Origin: Pararge aegeria | Taxonomy: Eukaryota; Arthropoda; Insecta; Lepidoptera; Nymphalidae | DNA: 64,000 bases | Assembly (NCBI RefSeq): GCF_905163445.1 | Contig: NC_053193.1 | Coordinates: 2,108,001 to 2,172,000, forward strand | Direction of reading: 5' to 3' | The notes under the pieces: model-generated | Database searches by the model: none | What the model was told of the DNA's origin: nothing | Seen by the model: only the letters and a program-made list of their open reading frames with translations | Program-made: the position numbers and the translations under genes | Part shown: one piece after another, positions 62,523-64,000 of the stretch | Layout of the letters: each line of letters opens with the position of its first letter | Position numbering within the stretch: position 1 is the first letter of the stretch

Positions 62523-62689
62523 TATTTTTATATGTATAAGCTATGACTTTCTTATCTTGTATTTGAATTCTTGCCACAAGTTTACCAATTTTATTAAAGA
62601 TCTTAAGCGCGAAAATCTTAGTTTGTGTACCTGTTGAATTATATTAAAGAAATACCAATTTTATGTTTGTACGTCTTTGACGGCAGGCC

Positions 62690-62955
62690 TCTCTATCACC
62701 AGTTTGGAAAGCAGATTGTACCAAGATTCAACATTTTCACGTTTCCTATTTCAACATTTTGGACAAGGTAGATTGGAAGCAGCCAGCCTCGCTCTCATCT
62801 CCCGCAAGATAGAAAATGATTGTAATTTGTTGATGTTGGAATCTGCTTTCCGAACTGGTGGCCGAGTCACTACACTTTTGACGTTTCAAAAGTGCTTATA
62901 AAGTAGGTCTACTTGAAATAAATGAATATTGAATTTGAATTTTGAATTTTGAAGC
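62690..62955 (+). mobile_element. LINE-D 3' end with inverted fragment
   Basis: 62770-62955 is a plus-strand LINE-D end (GGAATCTGCTTTCCGAACTG, TTTTGACGTTTCAAAAGTGC, TTGAATTTTGAATTTTGAAG tail). 62690-62725 (ATCACCAGTTTGGAAAGCAG) is the same module in reverse. Confidence 0.7.
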
Positions 62956-63664
62956 AATTATTAGTAATGGCAAGGATCGATGTACACAATCCTGTTTTAA
63001 TGTATTGTTTAGACGTATGAATTGGTTTCAAAATTTCATTCGGGATAATGTTTTTATAAAGTAGATTTAACTAATTTTATTATTTATGTTTTTTCCTCTT
63101 ACAATAAAACAACACAAAACAACAAAATTGTATTTCTACTGTTTGTGTAAGTTTCGGTTCGTGTAAGTTACACGTCTATGTAAATCAAAGTCAATTGCGG
63201 TGTTAGATGTTTCAGGAAGGTATTTGATTGTTTTCGCGCACCGTCTTGATTGCAATTAGAGGCGTCTTAGGGTTGATTACAATCGTTGATTGACATTAAA
63301 TACCGCCCACATTCCTATCTCGGCAATCAAAATATTCAATACTGTAGGTGATTCAAGCTGATATCCGCGACTTTTTGCGCGTTTTCAAGGAATAGCTAGA
63401 CGAAATTTCATGCAAACTTTCATCTCTAATTAAACACTCTTGGAATTTAATGAAACCCTTTTTAGGTAAACCTCCAGGAGTACTCCAAAAATATCCTCAC
63501 AATATTTCAAATTTCAATGTTTAGGCATTAGGGTTTCTGGAAGATAGTCTGTCAGTCAGAACAAAGACTTTTGTGATGATATAAAAATAAAAATTAAGTT
63601 TATTAAAGAATGTAAATGTAAATTTCAGTATATTATTTACTGAAATTGTAATTATTTACGTATC
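62956..63664. other. unassigned, AT-rich
   Basis: A 10-bp stem AATTTCAGTA/TACTGAAATT sits near 63620-63648. No gene. Confidence 0.45.
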
Positions 63665-63860
63665 AATTAATTGCGTATTACAGTCCACTGGTGGACTAAA
63701 ATTTTAGCTATAATCACCACGCTGAGTCGGCATAAATGGTAGTAGTAGCACAGAGGATGCTGATGCCCATTCTCCGTAATGTCCTTTAGTCGCCTGGTAC
63801 GACACTCGCGGTAAAAGGAAGACGTGTGAACTGTATTCTGATCTGTTATGACCACACGGC
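63665..63860 (-). repeat. repeat L, copy 2
   Basis: GGTAGTAGTAGCACAGAGGA, TGCCCATTCTCCGTAATGTC, then TGTATTCTGATCTG. Confidence 0.55.
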
Positions 63861-63874
63861 TATGCATATAAGAT

Positions 63875-64000
63875 AAGTTTTTGTCCGTTTTCATTACTGT
63901 CGGACAAGGCAATGCCTAAGTAAGGCCTAATCAAAAAACCCCTAGACCTAAATTTACGTTTCACCAATTGATTATCACAAGGCAACTCATACCTATACCT
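63875..64000 (+). repeat. repeat M, copy 2, runs off the window
   Basis: GTCCGTTTTCATTACTGTCG, ACAAGGCAATGCCTAAGTAA and GTTTCACCAATTGATTATCA. Repeats L and M are adjacent here but not at 45840. Confidence 0.6.

Overview
This is an AT-rich eukaryotic window that reads as Lepidoptera, most likely a butterfly. That rests on the repeat landscape: two abundant tRNA-headed SINE families, RTE-like and CR1/Jockey-like LINE ends with simple-sequence tails, Helitron-like elements ending in CTAG, and many fold-back MITEs. These resemble what I remember of butterfly genomes; species cannot be called. I found no convincing host protein-coding gene, rRNA or functional tRNA. It is best described as intergenic or intronic DNA filled by several generations of transposable elements.

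Family labels are mine. SINE-A: tRNA-like head with a TTTA-rich tail. SINE-B: tRNA-like head, body with an AACGGTGAAGGAAAACAT core, (GAT)n tail. SINE-Q: other tRNA-headed copies. LINE-D, E, F, K: recurrent LINE 3' ends. C: a retroposed family sharing its 3' end with LINE-T. P: a fold-back family. G, H, J, L, M, N, O, W: unnamed repeats.

Layout. 0-20 kb: SINE-B, SINE-A, LINE-D/E/F tails, family C, two Helitron-like or fold-back pieces, RTE fragments, and an 85-bp perfect-looking tandem duplication at 19852. 20.3-23.4 kb: a LINE-D 3' end followed by the main coding feature, a CR1/Jockey-type LINE whose 647-codon reverse transcriptase frame (21256-23199) is uninterrupted, although its 5' half is largely missing and frameshifted. 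23.5-30 kb: RTE fragments, repeat H copy 1, MITEs, an inverted LINE junction and a hAT-type MITE. 30-33 kb, the most unusual part: an inverted duplication of a SINE-SINE junction, then three copies of an unrecognised ~460-bp unit (J), two sharing a co-linear ~65-codon frame, interrupted by a SINE-B that itself carries an RTE insertion with a 9-bp target duplication. 33-47 kb: repeat H copy 2 with a perfect 20-bp palindrome, a Helitron-like element, hAT-type MITEs (one inside LINE-F with an empty site elsewhere in the window), a LINE C-terminal fragment, and a complete fold-back P element at 46752-47030. 47-64 kb: more of the same, plus a tRNA-like sequence at 51216, a hAT-type MITE split by a poly-A retroposon at 54476, and Helitron-like copies at 52327 and 62228.

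Nothing resembles an operon or a multi-gene system. The value lies in the insertion history (target duplications, nested insertions, empty sites) and in unnamed units J, H, P and the 85-bp duplication. All homology statements are by eye; no search was run.
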